Shown: positions 26,918 to 36,486, counted from the stretch's first letter. The stretch is DNA of 64,000 nt from CAZJRB01 sp964547995 (GCA_964547995.1 CAZJRB010000002.1:81339-145338), one strand, 5' to 3'. The notes: a model not told the origin generated them from the sequence alone. Program-made: numbers and translations.

Positions 26918-28984
26918 ATGTCTTTCCATGAGTCGAAAACTTTCCTTTGCATTTTTTTGTTCGTTGTTCTGTTGGCCGTTGCGACGTGGCCGGCGCCCGC
27001 GCGGGATTCCGGACCAGCCGCAAATCTTCTGCCGAATCCCTCGTTCGAGGAAAAGGCGGGCGACGGCGTGCGCGGCTGGAAGTCGCGGGCCTGGCGCGGA
27101 AAAGAAGACGGGCGGTGGAGCGTCGAATCACCCGGCAGGACGGGAAAGCAATGCCTGGCCATCGGTTCTGACAAGGGGACCGACGCCGCCTGGACGACGA
27201 CGATCACCGTCGAACCGGACACCTTCTACAGGCTCTCGGGATGGATCAAAACCAAAGACGTCCGAGGCGCCGTGGGCGCTTTGCTGAACATCCAGAACAT
27301 GCAGCACGTCAGGACGCCGCGCGTGACGGGGACCAAGGAGTGGACCCGGGTGTCTACCATTTTCGGGACCAAAGCGGAAACCGAACTCGAGATCAACTGC
27401 CTCTTCGGCGGATGGGGCCAATCGACCGGACAGGCCTGGTACGACGATGTCTCGCTCGAACAGGCCGACGACCCGCCCGAAGACGCGCAGGCGACCGTGA
27501 CGATCGATACGGACGCCCCCTCCGTACCCTACAGCCCGATGATCTTCGGCGGCTTTATCGAACACTTTCACCGCCAGATCTACGGCGGGCTGTTCGAGCC
27601 GGGTTCGCCCCTGTCGGACGATCGGGGCTTCCGCAAGGATGTCATCGAAGCCGTGAAGGAGCTGAAAGTGTCGGTGGTGCGCTGGCCGGGCGGGTGCTTT
27701 GCCAGCGGCTATCACTGGAAGGACGGCGTCGGGCCCGGCCGCAAGCCGACTCCCGATCCCGTCTGGGGCGTCGAAGACCCCAACACGTTCGGCACCGATG
27801 AGTTTGTCGAGTGGTGCCGGCTGGTCGGCGCCGAACCGTACATCTGCACCAACGCCGGCAACGGCACGCCCGAGGAGATGAGAGATTGGATCGAATACTG
27901 CAACGGCACGAAGGGCCGTTACGCCGAAATGCGTGCGGCCGGCCGTCACCCCAAGCCGTTGAATGTCCGCTACTGGAGCATCGGGAACGAAAACTGGGGC
28001 GGCCACGAAATCGGCGCCAAGAGGCCGGCCCAGTGGGGGCCGCTCGTACACAAATCGGCTGAACTGATGCTGGCCGCCGATCCCGATCTGGTCCTGCTGG
28101 CCGCCGCGACGCCGAAACGGGACTGGACGCTGCCGTTGCTGAAAGCGGCCGGGGAAGACCTCGATTATGTGTGCATACACCAGTACTGGTTGGGCTTTTG
28201 GCGCAGAAACGCGATGCCCGACTACCTCTCGTGCATCATGCTATCGGAGGGGCCGGAACAAACGATTACCCGAGTGATTGAGATTCTCGAGGAAGCCGGC
28301 TGCCGCGGCCGCATCAAAATCGCGTTCGACGAGTGGAACCTTCGCGGCTGGCATCACCCGGGATTCCCGCGCAAGAAAGTCAGCGATAACAACGACCCGG
28401 CTGTCAGCGAGTTCATCGCCAAACGAGACATCAATGCGATCGCCTCGCAATACTCGATGGCCGATGCACTGTTTTCCGCGTCGTTTCTCAACGCCTGCCT
28501 GCGCCACGCCGAGGACGTAGGCATGGCCAACATCGCGCCGATTGTGAATACCCGCGGGCCGATCTACGTTCATCCGAAGGGGATCGTCCGGCGCACGACC
28601 TTCCACACCCTGGCGATGTACGCCAACGGGCTCGAAGGCCGCGTCGGCAAACTCGATCTGGACGCCGGGAAGCTCATGCACCGCAACCGGTCAATTCCCG
28701 TGATCGACGCCGTCGCCACGGTGGACGAGTCGGGCGCGATGTGGTCGATCGCACTGGTGAACCGCCATCCTTCGAAAGAAGTGGCTTGCACCGTCAAGAT
28801 GAAGGACACGTTGCTTGTTGGCTCGTACGACGCAACAATCCTGGCTGGCGATTCCCCCGATGCCTTCAATGACGTTGAACACCCAAACCGTGTTGTGCCC
28901 GCGAAAACACGGCTCACTTTCGAGAAAGGCGTCGTCAAGCTGCCGCCTCACTCGTTGACGATCGTCAGGGCGCCCTGGAAGTGA
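26918..28984 (+). CDS. Secreted GH51 alpha-L-arabinofuranosidase with N-terminal carbohydrate-binding-type domain
   Basis: 688 residues: signal peptide 1-28, a jelly-roll domain about 35-180 ('NLLPNPSFEEKAG', 'GQAWYDDVSLE'), then the GH51 barrel and beta-sandwich. Catalytic residues are visible: acid/base E358 in 'SIGNENWGG' and nucleophile E472 in 'AFDEWNLRG'. 'MIFGGFIEHFHRQIYGGLFEPG' and 'VVRWPGGCFASGYHW' are typical. It removes arabinofuranose side chains from arabinan or arabinoxylan outside the cytoplasm. ATG at 26918 follows 'CGAAAGGAACAAGC'. It fits the pectin-like theme of the glycosidase genes at 31-36 kb and 46-49 kb. Confidence 0.93.
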   Translation: MSFHESKTFLCIFLFVVLLAVATWPAPARDSGPAANLLPNPSFEEKAGDGVRGWKSRAWRGKEDGRWSVESPGRTGKQCLAIGSDKGTDAAWTTTITVEPDTFYRLSGWIKTKDVRGAVGALLNIQNMQHVRTPRVTGTKEWTRVSTIFGTKAETELEINCLFGGWGQSTGQAWYDDVSLEQADDPPEDAQATVTIDTDAPSVPYSPMIFGGFIEHFHRQIYGGLFEPGSPLSDDRGFRKDVIEAVKELKVSVVRWPGGCFASGYHWKDGVGPGRKPTPDPVWGVEDPNTFGTDEFVEWCRLVGAEPYICTNAGNGTPEEMRDWIEYCNGTKGRYAEMRAAGRHPKPLNVRYWSIGNENWGGHEIGAKRPAQWGPLVHKSAELMLAADPDLVLLAAATPKRDWTLPLLKAAGEDLDYVCIHQYWLGFWRRNAMPDYLSCIMLSEGPEQTITRVIEILEEAGCRGRIKIAFDEWNLRGWHHPGFPRKKVSDNNDPAVSEFIAKRDINAIASQYSMADALFSASFLNACLRHAEDVGMANIAPIVNTRGPIYVHPKGIVRRTTFHTLAMYANGLEGRVGKLDLDAGKLMHRNRSIPVIDAVATVDESGAMWSIALVNRHPSKEVACTVKMKDTLLVGSYDATILAGDSPDAFNDVEHPNRVVPAKTRLTFEKGVVKLPPHSLTIVRAPWK

Positions 28985-29048
28985 TGCCTGAGCCCTCGCC
29001 CCTCCTGCTCGCCGTCTTCCAACCACCTCGAATGATGCGACAACAAGG

Positions 29049-29807
29049 TTACTTTTTGGGAGGTTCTTGAAGCGAGATATCGTCGGCATCGCGGGCTGGT
29101 TTGCCGGTTCCGTCGTCGGGGGCCTCTTCGGCGGGGATGTCGACGGCCTTTTCAGGTACTTCGCCGATTTCCTCCTCGGCAGCGGCGTCGTCCTTGCCGC
29201 GTTTTTCAGCGTCTTTCTCGAGGAGTTTCCGCAATGCCTTCTGATCGTTGCGAAGATTTTCCTCCATCCGTTTTCGTTCGGCAATTTCCTGTTCGAGCTG
29301 CTCGTTCGTCGCCTTGAGTTCCTGGATGACCTTGGCGAGTTCGGCGGTGCGTTCCCGGACACGCTCTTCGAGTTCGCGGTGGGTATCTTGGAGGGCTTCT
29401 TCCGCCCGCATCCGGCCGCTGATCATTTCCCATTCCCGTATTGCCCTATCGGCAATCCGCGGCATGGCGGCGAAGGCCGCCTCCGATTTGACCACGTAAT
29501 CCAAGGCTCCGGTCCGCATGGCGTCGACGGCCATTTGCTCGTTGCCGAAGCTGGTGATGACGATGATCGGCAATCGGGCGTCTTCCTTCTGCTCGGGCAG
29601 CAGTTCGGTGCCTTGCCCGTCGGGCAACAGCAAATCGACGAACATTAGATCGGGCAGCGAGTCGGCAACACAGTTTTTGGCTGCTTCCAGCGTCTCCACG
29701 ACCGTGAGATTCACGTCCCGATCCGCGTCTTCAAACGCCCGGCGAATCAACTCGGCGTGGGCCGGCTCGTCCTCGACCAGCAGGACTTGCAGGGGGGGGG
29801 CGCCCAT
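29049..29807 (-). CDS. Response regulator: receiver plus long coiled coil, no output domain
   Basis: 252 residues. Receiver domain about 8-130 with acidic pair 'VEDE', phosphoacceptor in 'LMFVDLLLPDG', 'VITSFG' (T/S switch) and 'YVVKSEA' (K). Then 'RAEEALQDTHRELEERVRERTAELAKVIQELK', a coiled coil about 135-205 of the type that links receivers to PAS or kinase modules, and an acidic tail. The kinase or output part that normally follows this coiled coil is absent. Codons 3-6 contain a run of nine C (nine G on the plus strand, 29792-29800). It could be an orphan signalling scaffold. Confidence 0.85.
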   Translation of the reverse strand: MGAPPLQVLLVEDEPAHAELIRRAFEDADRDVNLTVVETLEAAKNCVADSLPDLMFVDLLLPDGQGTELLPEQKEDARLPIIVITSFGNEQMAVDAMRTGALDYVVKSEAAFAAMPRIADRAIREWEMISGRMRAEEALQDTHRELEERVRERTAELAKVIQELKATNEQLEQEIAERKRMEENLRNDQKALRKLLEKDAEKRGKDDAAAEEEIGEVPEKAVDIPAEEAPDDGTGKPARDADDISLQEPPKK

Positions 29808-30280
29808 GTATCCCTCTCTTGCACGTGGCTTCGTAAACCGTAAGTTGTTTGCTAGTATACACCTACAATTCTCGGACTGGACGCTAAATCGCCCATTTTA
29901 TCAAAAAAAGGTTCCCATTGGGGTTTCAGGGACTCTCTTTTGGGGGTGTTGTTGGTAATACTCATTGGCCTGTAGCATATAGGATATCACCCATCCCACG
30001 AAAATACAAGCTTGGGACCGGCCGACAAATAACTTCAAGATTTGTAACACTTCAGCCACATAGCGTCATCGGTCTTTCTCAGACAACGATTCGTAAAACG
30101 CCCTCATATATGGGCTTCCACATTCGCAGGATAAGCTTCCATGGGTTCCGTCCTCTAGCCCACAAGGGATGTTCCTACTTTTTGTAGGGTGGGACAAGGA
30201 ACGAAGCAACGCCGGCCCGCCAACGGGAGCACAACGGGGAAAAACTTGCGACCGATCTGGAGTTTGAATCGGAGACGTGC
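29808..30280. other. 473-base intergenic region, AT-richer
   Basis: Divergent promoters for the response regulator (minus) and the hydrolase (plus) must lie here. On the minus strand a TATACT box (29854-29859) precedes the response regulator without a clear -35. The right end has 'GTAGGGTGGGACAAGGAACG' (30185-30204), which resembles another short dispersed repeat. No coding sequence is supported. Confidence 0.5.
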
Positions 30281-31363
30281 ATGACGCCCTTGAGTTCCAA
30301 ACGCAGCGTCCTCTATTTCTTGCTGTGCCTGTTGCTCCTTGTTGGGGGAACCGGAACGCTTGCGTGGTTGGCATTTCGAGCGGGCCCCGACGACGCCCCA
30401 TCACCGACTTCCACTGCCGCGGCTGTGGGACAAACCCGGCGGAAGAAGCCGGATGTCGCCGAGAAAACGCGTGTGGTGGAGAATAGACTTGCCGAAAAGG
30501 ACCGGCAGATTGCCGAGTTGCAGACGCGAGCCGAGCAACTCGAACGCCAGGTCGCCGAACAAGAGCAGATCATCCGCCAACACGCATTGACGAAGACGAC
30601 CCGATCGGTCGACGAGCTTCTGATATTCTTTCCCGCCCGGTTTCCCAAAGGCGACTGGGCCCACGAGACATTGCATTGCGAGGATTGTTGGTTCAAGAGC
30701 AGCGACGGGTTGCGGCTCCACGGGTGGTATTTTCCGCATGACGGGCCGCAGGCTGCGGTCCTCTTCGCCCACGGCAACGCCGGAAACCTCTCGCATCGGG
30801 CGGGCTTGATGCAGTTTCTTCACGACCGGTTCCATCTATCGCTGTTGATCTTCGATTATCGCGGTTATGGCCGCAGTGAAGGGATGCCAACGGTTGAGGG
30901 CGTGCTCCGCGACGTCCGCGCAGCCCGCGACTACCTTGCGGCGCGCGAGAAAATCGCCCCGACGGACGTTGTGCTGATGGGGCGATCGCTCGGCGGAGCG
31001 ATCGTCATTGATCTGGCAGGCAAAGAAGGAGCACGCGGATTGATTCTCGAAAGTACCTTCTCATCGCTGAAGGACGTGGCACATACCCACTATTCCCCTC
31101 GGCTTGTTAATGCCCTGATGCCCAATCGCCTCGATTCCGTATCGCAAATCAAGAAGTACCGAGGGCCGCTTCTGCAAAGCCACGGGGATGCGGATCGGAC
31201 GATCCCCTTTTCCCTGGGAAAGAAACTTTTTGACGCGGCCAACGAGCCGAAGCAGTTTGTTGCCTTGCCGGGATGTGACCACAACGATCGTCAAACAGAC
31301 GAATATTACGAAGCGCTGGATGGGTTTTTTGAATCGTTGCCGAAGGTTTCGCAGGCGCCATAA
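30281..31363 (+). CDS. Membrane-anchored alpha/beta hydrolase (BEM46/YfhR-like)
   Basis: 360 residues. TM anchor about 10-30, coiled coil about 58-98 ('AEKDRQIAELQTRAEQLERQ'), then the hydrolase domain: oxyanion region 'LFAHGNAGNLSHR', 'DYRGYGRSEG', nucleophile Ser in 'GRSLGGAI', acid Asp in 'SHGDADRTIPF', and a C-terminal His in 'GCDHND'. Relatives are serine esterases or peptidases. ATG at 30281 with GGAG seven bases upstream. The substrate is unknown; anchoring implies an extracytoplasmic job. Confidence 0.88.
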   Translation: MTPLSSKRSVLYFLLCLLLLVGGTGTLAWLAFRAGPDDAPSPTSTAAAVGQTRRKKPDVAEKTRVVENRLAEKDRQIAELQTRAEQLERQVAEQEQIIRQHALTKTTRSVDELLIFFPARFPKGDWAHETLHCEDCWFKSSDGLRLHGWYFPHDGPQAAVLFAHGNAGNLSHRAGLMQFLHDRFHLSLLIFDYRGYGRSEGMPTVEGVLRDVRAARDYLAAREKIAPTDVVLMGRSLGGAIVIDLAGKEGARGLILESTFSSLKDVAHTHYSPRLVNALMPNRLDSVSQIKKYRGPLLQSHGDADRTIPFSLGKKLFDAANEPKQFVALPGCDHNDRQTDEYYEALDGFFESLPKVSQAP

Positions 31364-31374
31364 CGGCGATTGCC

Positions 31375-33480
31375 TCACTTCATGCCAACCACCAACCGCC
31401 ATTCTTGCCCCGGCTTCAATTCCAACTTCATGCCCCCCACCAACTGCTTGCCGGAGAGTGTTTGCGGTTTCTCTTCTGTGAGATTGTGGACGGTGTAACG
31501 TTTCTCGGCGTCCGCGGTGAACCATTCGGGAAACTGGTTCAGCCGGGGGTAATCGATCGGCAGGTGGAGATTTACCTTGTGGCGAGGCTTGTCGAAGATC
31601 AGTCGGCCGGTCCACGGCCGGTCGGTCATAAGCGACACATAGAGCTTCCCGTTCTGCTCAACCGCCCCGAAACGGACGTCCGCGCGCCATGGCTCGATCG
31701 TCAGGCCTTGCGTCTTCCACAACGCGTAGAGTAACCACGTCCGGGCGGAATTGCCGTCGCCGTGCCAGCCCTCGATCACCCCGTCGGGCTTCTGGCGGCG
31801 GAACATGTACTGGATCTCGTGATCCATCCACTCGGCGGCCGGGGCGACCGGCTCGCGGTTGTAGAGGTTCAGGCAGCTCTCGATCGAATCGGCGTAGCCG
31901 TCGTTGCTGCCGCCCTCCCAGCCGTAGTCGCGGTAATGGCGGTTCATCGCGGCCATGGCCTTGAGCACCGCGTCCCGGTACGCCCCGGTCTTGTCGACCA
32001 TGTAGACCATCCAGTACGCGTTGTACGTATAGCCCCAGGTATCGCAGATCCGCTTGTCGTGCCGGCCGGTCTTGGGATTGATCGACGTGTAGACCATGCC
32101 GTGCTCGTTCGTGCCGACTTCGAGGATGCGATCGAGCATCTCGTGGATCGGCTTTTCGTACGCCTTCTTTTTCTCCGGCAAGGCGAAGTGGCACGTGACG
32201 TATAACTCGCAAAGCCCTGAAACGATCTCGCCGCCGTGGGCGATCAGTCGAAGGCGATCCGCGTCACGAGTCGGGTGGTGATTGCCGAGCAAGTAGTAAT
32301 CGCCGAGCCGCAGGGCGTATTCGAGGTATTTCTTCTCGCCGGTCATCCAGTACATGCGGCAGGTCACCTGGAGCATCTCACCGTTGACCTCCGTGTCGGT
32401 CGACGGGATCCTTCCCGAGGGCGTTTGGACCGGGGCGTGTTTCCAGACGTCGTCCAAGATGCCTCGCAGCCGATCGGTCCAAGGGCACGGCCCGAGCCAT
32501 TCGGTGATCGAGATCAGCCCGTCTTTCATGTACTCGCTGCTGCCGAAGATGATTCGGTTCAAGTCGGGCTTGTCGTGGAGAAAACCTTGCTTCGTGAACG
32601 AGTAATCGTCCGGCATGTTGCCGATTCGCCGGGTCAGCTTGGTTTCCGTGCGCAGCATATCGCGCATCCGCCCCTCGAACAGCGGCCGGTTGGTCATGGC
32701 CGCGGTGATAACCATGAACGGATAATTATCGGCCGCCGCGTCCTTGGCGTTCCAGAAATCGCGGCTCCGGTTGAGGTTCCGCGGGATCAGCCCGGTCTTC
32801 GGGTCGGCATGTTTCAGCCACCCGTCGATGAACCGGCGGCTGCGGAAAAACGCCTGGTTTGCCGGCAGGGCGTTTCGGGCGGCCTGGCGGAACCCCGCTT
32901 CTTGGCGCGGGTCGGACAGCGGTTTTACCGGCGGCGGCGGATCGGTTTCCCACAGCGCACGCATCTCCGGGAACGCCTGCAAAGCTGCCGTCGCTTTCGG
33001 AACCGGGGCTGCAGAGAACGTGATTCTATGGGCCGGTTGTTTGGGGTCGGGCACCTCTCCGCCATCCGCCTTTCCGAGCAATCGCACTTCCGCAATGAAC
33101 GCCTGCGGCTGTGATGCCTGTTTCAAGGTGATCTTGTACCGATCTCCAGCGGTCTTCTCCGGGAGCGGGACTCGAAGCCGGCGGAAACCGTCGTAGCCGC
33201 CGCTGCGGAGTTTCACCTCGCGGCCGCCTATGATTGCCACGGCGTCGCGGGTATCGTTCTTCGAGCCCCAGAGCAATTCGAGCACGTGGCCCGGCTGCGG
33301 CTTCACGTCGATAACCAGTTCGATATCCCCGTGCCCCAGCCAGAGATAGGGTTTGCCGGCATAAGTATGGTTTGCCTTCTCGAAACGGACCCACGCAAGC
33401 GGCGCATCTTCCGCGGCAAACAGCGAAGCGCAAACGGCAAGAGAATACGCCAGCACGGGTGCGATTCGTCTGGTCATCAT
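31375..33480 (-). CDS. Exported six-hairpin glycosidase-like protein
   Basis: 701 residues with a signal peptide (1-23). N-terminal beta-rich domain about 25-150, then an (alpha/alpha)-type helical domain ('RMYWMTGEKKYLEYALRLGDYYL', 'DTWGYTYNAYWMVYMV', 'YADSIESCLNLYNREP'), then a beta tail ending 'LKPGQEWRLVVGMK'. The motif pattern recalls six-hairpin glycosidases, without a family I can name. Convergent with the hydrolase gene (12 bases between stops) and upstream-coordinated with the FucI-like and GH105 genes; probably polysaccharide degradation in the periplasm. Confidence 0.7.
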   Translation of the reverse strand: MMTRRIAPVLAYSLAVCASLFAAEDAPLAWVRFEKANHTYAGKPYLWLGHGDIELVIDVKPQPGHVLELLWGSKNDTRDAVAIIGGREVKLRSGGYDGFRRLRVPLPEKTAGDRYKITLKQASQPQAFIAEVRLLGKADGGEVPDPKQPAHRITFSAAPVPKATAALQAFPEMRALWETDPPPPVKPLSDPRQEAGFRQAARNALPANQAFFRSRRFIDGWLKHADPKTGLIPRNLNRSRDFWNAKDAAADNYPFMVITAAMTNRPLFEGRMRDMLRTETKLTRRIGNMPDDYSFTKQGFLHDKPDLNRIIFGSSEYMKDGLISITEWLGPCPWTDRLRGILDDVWKHAPVQTPSGRIPSTDTEVNGEMLQVTCRMYWMTGEKKYLEYALRLGDYYLLGNHHPTRDADRLRLIAHGGEIVSGLCELYVTCHFALPEKKKAYEKPIHEMLDRILEVGTNEHGMVYTSINPKTGRHDKRICDTWGYTYNAYWMVYMVDKTGAYRDAVLKAMAAMNRHYRDYGWEGGSNDGYADSIESCLNLYNREPVAPAAEWMDHEIQYMFRRQKPDGVIEGWHGDGNSARTWLLYALWKTQGLTIEPWRADVRFGAVEQNGKLYVSLMTDRPWTGRLIFDKPRHKVNLHLPIDYPRLNQFPEWFTADAEKRYTVHNLTEEKPQTLSGKQLVGGMKLELKPGQEWRLVVGMK

Positions 33481-33496
33481 GGCTATGTCTTCTCCT

Positions 33497-33569
33497 TCAC
33501 TGCGACGTTACGCATACCCATGCGACGCAGAGCGTCGCGGCACTGCGTCCCCATGCGGAGCATGGGGAC
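33497..33569. repeat. Two-hairpin intergenic repeat (family D)
   Basis: Hairpin GCGACGC-AGA-GCGTCGC (33522-33538) followed by a perfect 10-bp stem GTCCCCATGC-GGA-GCATGGGGAC (33547-33569). The same two-hairpin order is at 35119-35163. Confidence 0.8.
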
Positions 33570-33587
33570 GAGGGTGGGGCGAAACAT

Positions 33588-35075
33588 TCATGCGGGCCAG
33601 GGTCCCGTGTAGCCGGTGTTGGCGAGTTCCATCTTGTAGAGTTGGGTAAAGAGCCGGAATTCCCGGGCGAAATCGCCGCAGAAAATCAGGTTGTGATGGC
33701 CTTGGACCATGCAGGCGTCGGGGCGGTCGTCAATCGAGATCTCGACGTTGGTCGTGCAGCCGCCGGCCGGCGGTTCGGGATGCGACTCGATCACCTTGCC
33801 GGCGTAGACGTCCAGCTTCGGCCTCGCGCCGGGATGGTACCGCATCATCGTCACCGGATCGTCAGGCTTCCAGAAGACCTGGATCGCACAGCTCCCTTCG
33901 TTCGTATGGGCAAAGCGGCACAGCCGGTAATCGAGATCGGGACCGTCGGGACCGTAGACCTTCGTCGGGCAGGTACAGTGCGAGCCGTAGTAGTGGTTCC
34001 GCTCGGTTTCAAAGCAGGGATTGTGTTGAAAGCCGGGTCGGTCGGTGAGCAACTGCCCGATCATCTGCGTGTACATGGCCGGGAAATCGTTTTCGCACGC
34101 GGCCGGAATCAACTCGTTGTTGAGCGTGGCGAAGCTCATGCACGGTTTGAGCATCCCCCGCCTGAGACAATTCATCGTCAGCCCGTCGGCGTTCTCTTCC
34201 TTCAAGAGTTGCTTCAGTGCGAAGTGGGCGCGAGCGGCGTTTTCGAAGGACTCCTTCGTGATTCCGCTAATCTCCTTGGCCCCGGCCTTGAACTGTTCGA
34301 TCAATCGCCGGGCGTCGGCGTCGATGGCGATCTTCTCGAATCGCTTCGCGTACTCGGCGAAGGGAATCACGCGGACGGTCGTGCCGAGGAATTTTTCGAC
34401 GCCTTCGCGGGGTTCGCGGGCTTCAGTTATGCTCAACAGCCGGCTTTGGGCCATCCGCTTCTTGGCGTTGATCATCCGCATCCCGTATTGGATGGCGTCC
34501 ATGTTGTCCAACGACTGGATGAAGTAGACGCCCGGGCGGCGGTACTTGGCGACCGGGCCGTGTTTCACCCCGAGCCCGATATAGAAGACGGCCGGAATGC
34601 CCGCCTTGTCGGCAACCTGGAGCAAGTGGTCGGCCACGCCGAGGCTGCGATTGTAGAACATCACCATCAGCAGACCGTCGGGCTTTTCCGCCAGGAGTTG
34701 CGCGGCGAATCGCGCGGCGTCGGCACGGTTGGCAATCGGTTGCTTCTCGACCGAGATCGTCATGCCGAGTTCCTTCTCCATTTTTTTGATCGCGGCCGTG
34801 TATTGCTTCTGGCGGCCTTCGGCGTCGAAGGTGTTGCCGGGCCAACTCCACCATCCATCGGGTTTCGAAGCAAACGACTCGGACGGCGGATAAAGGAACA
34901 CCGCCCGCACCTTCGCGCCTGCTTTCTTGGGGGCCGGTTGGGAGTCTTCGCCGGCGCGGGCAGCCAACGGAGCCATCGAAAGGGCGCCCGCCGCAAAGCC
35001 GGCAGCCGCCAGAAAATCCCGGCGGCCGCAACCGCAATCGCAACCGCATCCGAATTCGTGATCGTGTTTCTTCAT
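33588..35075 (-). CDS. Tat-exported L-fucose/L-arabinose-isomerase-like protein with Cys-rich leader
   Basis: 495 residues. The first 16 residues are Cys/His rich ('HDHEFGCGCDCGCG') directly before the Tat motif 'RRDFLAAAGFAAGA'. The mature part has the FucI/AraA-type layout: an N-terminal alpha/beta domain ('VFLYPPSESFASKPDGWWSW', 'KPDGLLMVMFYNRSLGVADH'), a middle region with 'NADGLTMNCLRRG', and 'SFATLNNELIPAACENDFPAMYTQ', where family enzymes bind Mn through Glu, Asp and His. Intracellular sugar isomerases are not exported, so a catabolic enzyme role in the periplasm, or non-enzymatic sugar sensing, are both open. Context: six-hairpin and GH105 genes. Confidence 0.75.
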   Translation of the reverse strand: MKKHDHEFGCGCDCGCGRRDFLAAAGFAAGALSMAPLAARAGEDSQPAPKKAGAKVRAVFLYPPSESFASKPDGWWSWPGNTFDAEGRQKQYTAAIKKMEKELGMTISVEKQPIANRADAARFAAQLLAEKPDGLLMVMFYNRSLGVADHLLQVADKAGIPAVFYIGLGVKHGPVAKYRRPGVYFIQSLDNMDAIQYGMRMINAKKRMAQSRLLSITEAREPREGVEKFLGTTVRVIPFAEYAKRFEKIAIDADARRLIEQFKAGAKEISGITKESFENAARAHFALKQLLKEENADGLTMNCLRRGMLKPCMSFATLNNELIPAACENDFPAMYTQMIGQLLTDRPGFQHNPCFETERNHYYGSHCTCPTKVYGPDGPDLDYRLCRFAHTNEGSCAIQVFWKPDDPVTMMRYHPGARPKLDVYAGKVIESHPEPPAGGCTTNVEISIDDRPDACMVQGHHNLIFCGDFAREFRLFTQLYKMELANTGYTGPWPA

Positions 35076-35118
35076 AGCGACGTCCTTTTGTTATCTGTTC
35101 ACAGGGTCATTGTTAAGG

Positions 35119-35163
35119 CGACGCTGCGCATCGCAACATTGCGTTCCCATGCAGAGCATGGGA
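35119..35163. repeat. Two-hairpin intergenic repeat (family D)
   Basis: Imperfect GCGACGC-TGC-GCATCGC (35119-35135) then TCCCATGC-AGA-GCATGGGA (35145-35163). Same order as the copy at 33497-33569; both lie between minus-strand carbohydrate genes. Confidence 0.8.
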
Positions 35164-35198
35164 GCGAGATCTGTCTTCTGTCCACTGTCTTCTGTCCA

Positions 35199-36305
35199 CT
35201 ACCCGCACTTCGCGTACGCACAGGCCGCCAGCAGAAACGCGCCGGTGCCCCAGGTGTAGGTTCCAACCTTGCGGGCGACGTAACCTTTCTTGCCGCTGGG
35301 GCCGGTTCCGGCGGATACCCCGCCGACGATTCCGTCGGGCTTGACGGTTTCCGCCAGGCCCTTCCATGCGCGCCGCATCGTATCCTCATATGGCACGTCG
35401 ATCAGCTTCATATCGCGGCTTTCGGCCATGCCATAGAGGAACATCGACGAAGCGGAACCTTCGAGGTAGGTATCCGGCTTATCGAGCACCGTGTGCCAGA
35501 GCCCGGTCTTTTCGTCTTGCAGCGGCACGATCCCGGCGAGCTGTTTTTTGAAGGGCTCGGTCAGCCGTTTGCGGTTCGGCGAATCGGGTTTTTCATTTTT
35601 CAGGACTTCGGTGTACGACATGACGACCCAGCCGTTGCCGCGTGCCCAGTATTCGGGGGTCGTTTTCGCACTTTTCTCGTCCCACATGTGATAGAACAAC
35701 CCGGTCTTGGGATCTTGCAAGTGTTTGGCAAAGACCTCCAACTGGCGGATCGCTTCTTCCTGGAGCTTGGGGTCCTTTTTCACGCGCGCGAGGTTCGAGA
35801 AGACGGGGCAGCACATGTCGAGAGTGTCGACCCAGAGTTGCGGCTTGCCGTTGAAATGGCTCAGTCCGCCGTCGGCCGTCCGCTCGGCCCTGCGCAACAT
35901 GAACTCGTTGATCTCTTCGGCCAGTTCGAGGTAACGCTTTTCGCCGGTTTCTTCATGGAGCATGATCATCGGGAACCCCGGCCCCCAGTGGCCGCAATAG
36001 CCGCGCTTCTTCAAAGTTCCGCCGATGCCCTGCTTGTGGTGCAGATCGGCGAAGTCGCGGACGAATTTCAGATACCGCTCGTCCTTGGTCAGCAGATACG
36101 CCCTCATCATGCCGGTCAGCAGCACGCCCTCGCCCCAGTTGAACGGCGGCGGCTTGGGGAAATCGCGCAGCACGGCATCGGCAACCTTCTTGGCCAACTC
36201 TTTCGGGCGCGGCTCGGCGGCACTTGCGCTGCGGGCACCGGCCAAAACCGCGGCGCCGGCCGCGCTGGCTTGCAGGAATCTTCGTCGAGAGACGGGTGTG
36301 TTCAT
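35199..36305 (-). CDS. Tat-exported GH105-type unsaturated rhamnogalacturonyl hydrolase
   Basis: 368 residues. Tat leader 'VSRRRFLQASAAGAAV' just after the start; the ATG at 36305 is preferred over an upstream in-frame extension. The (alpha/alpha)6 fold shows 'NWGEGVLLTGMMRAYLLT', 'WVDTLDMCCPVFSNLAR' (catalytic Asp region of the family), 'EYWARGNGWVVMSYTEV' and 'YLEGSASSMFLYGMAE'. GH105 enzymes cleave the delta-4,5-unsaturated uronic acid left by rhamnogalacturonan lyases, releasing rhamnose-containing products. This links to the rhamnose operon at 44-49.6 kb. Confidence 0.9.
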   Translation of the reverse strand: MNTPVSRRRFLQASAAGAAVLAGARSASAAEPRPKELAKKVADAVLRDFPKPPPFNWGEGVLLTGMMRAYLLTKDERYLKFVRDFADLHHKQGIGGTLKKRGYCGHWGPGFPMIMLHEETGEKRYLELAEEINEFMLRRAERTADGGLSHFNGKPQLWVDTLDMCCPVFSNLARVKKDPKLQEEAIRQLEVFAKHLQDPKTGLFYHMWDEKSAKTTPEYWARGNGWVVMSYTEVLKNEKPDSPNRKRLTEPFKKQLAGIVPLQDEKTGLWHTVLDKPDTYLEGSASSMFLYGMAESRDMKLIDVPYEDTMRRAWKGLAETVKPDGIVGGVSAGTGPSGKKGYVARKVGTYTWGTGAFLLAACAYAKCG

Positions 36306-36410
36306 GGCGGGCTCCCAAGTGGGGACGATCGATTTGCGGTCATTATCCACCCTTACCCCGCGCGTGTCAAATTATTTCGGAGGGAGAGCGTCCAGCGCTG
36401 ACTCGACACC

Positions 36411-36486
36411 GTTTAGCGGCCGACGTCACGTCGGCCAGGGTGCGTTGCCGTTGCAACCTTCGCCGTCGTGCCGACGGCGGCTAAAC
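36411..36486. repeat. Inverted repeat with nested hairpins (GTTTAGC ends)
   Basis: Outer arms GTTTAGCGGCCG.. and ..CGGCGGCTAAAC are inverted; inner hairpins CCGACGTCACGTCGG and CCGTCGTGCCGACGG lie in each arm. Intergenic between the GH105 gene and a membrane protein gene. Confidence 0.75.

Noticed and set aside
33372..36401. Long plus-strand open frame of about 1000 codons
   Set aside because: Antisense to the FucI-like and GH105 genes; no homology pattern and runs through intergenic repeats.
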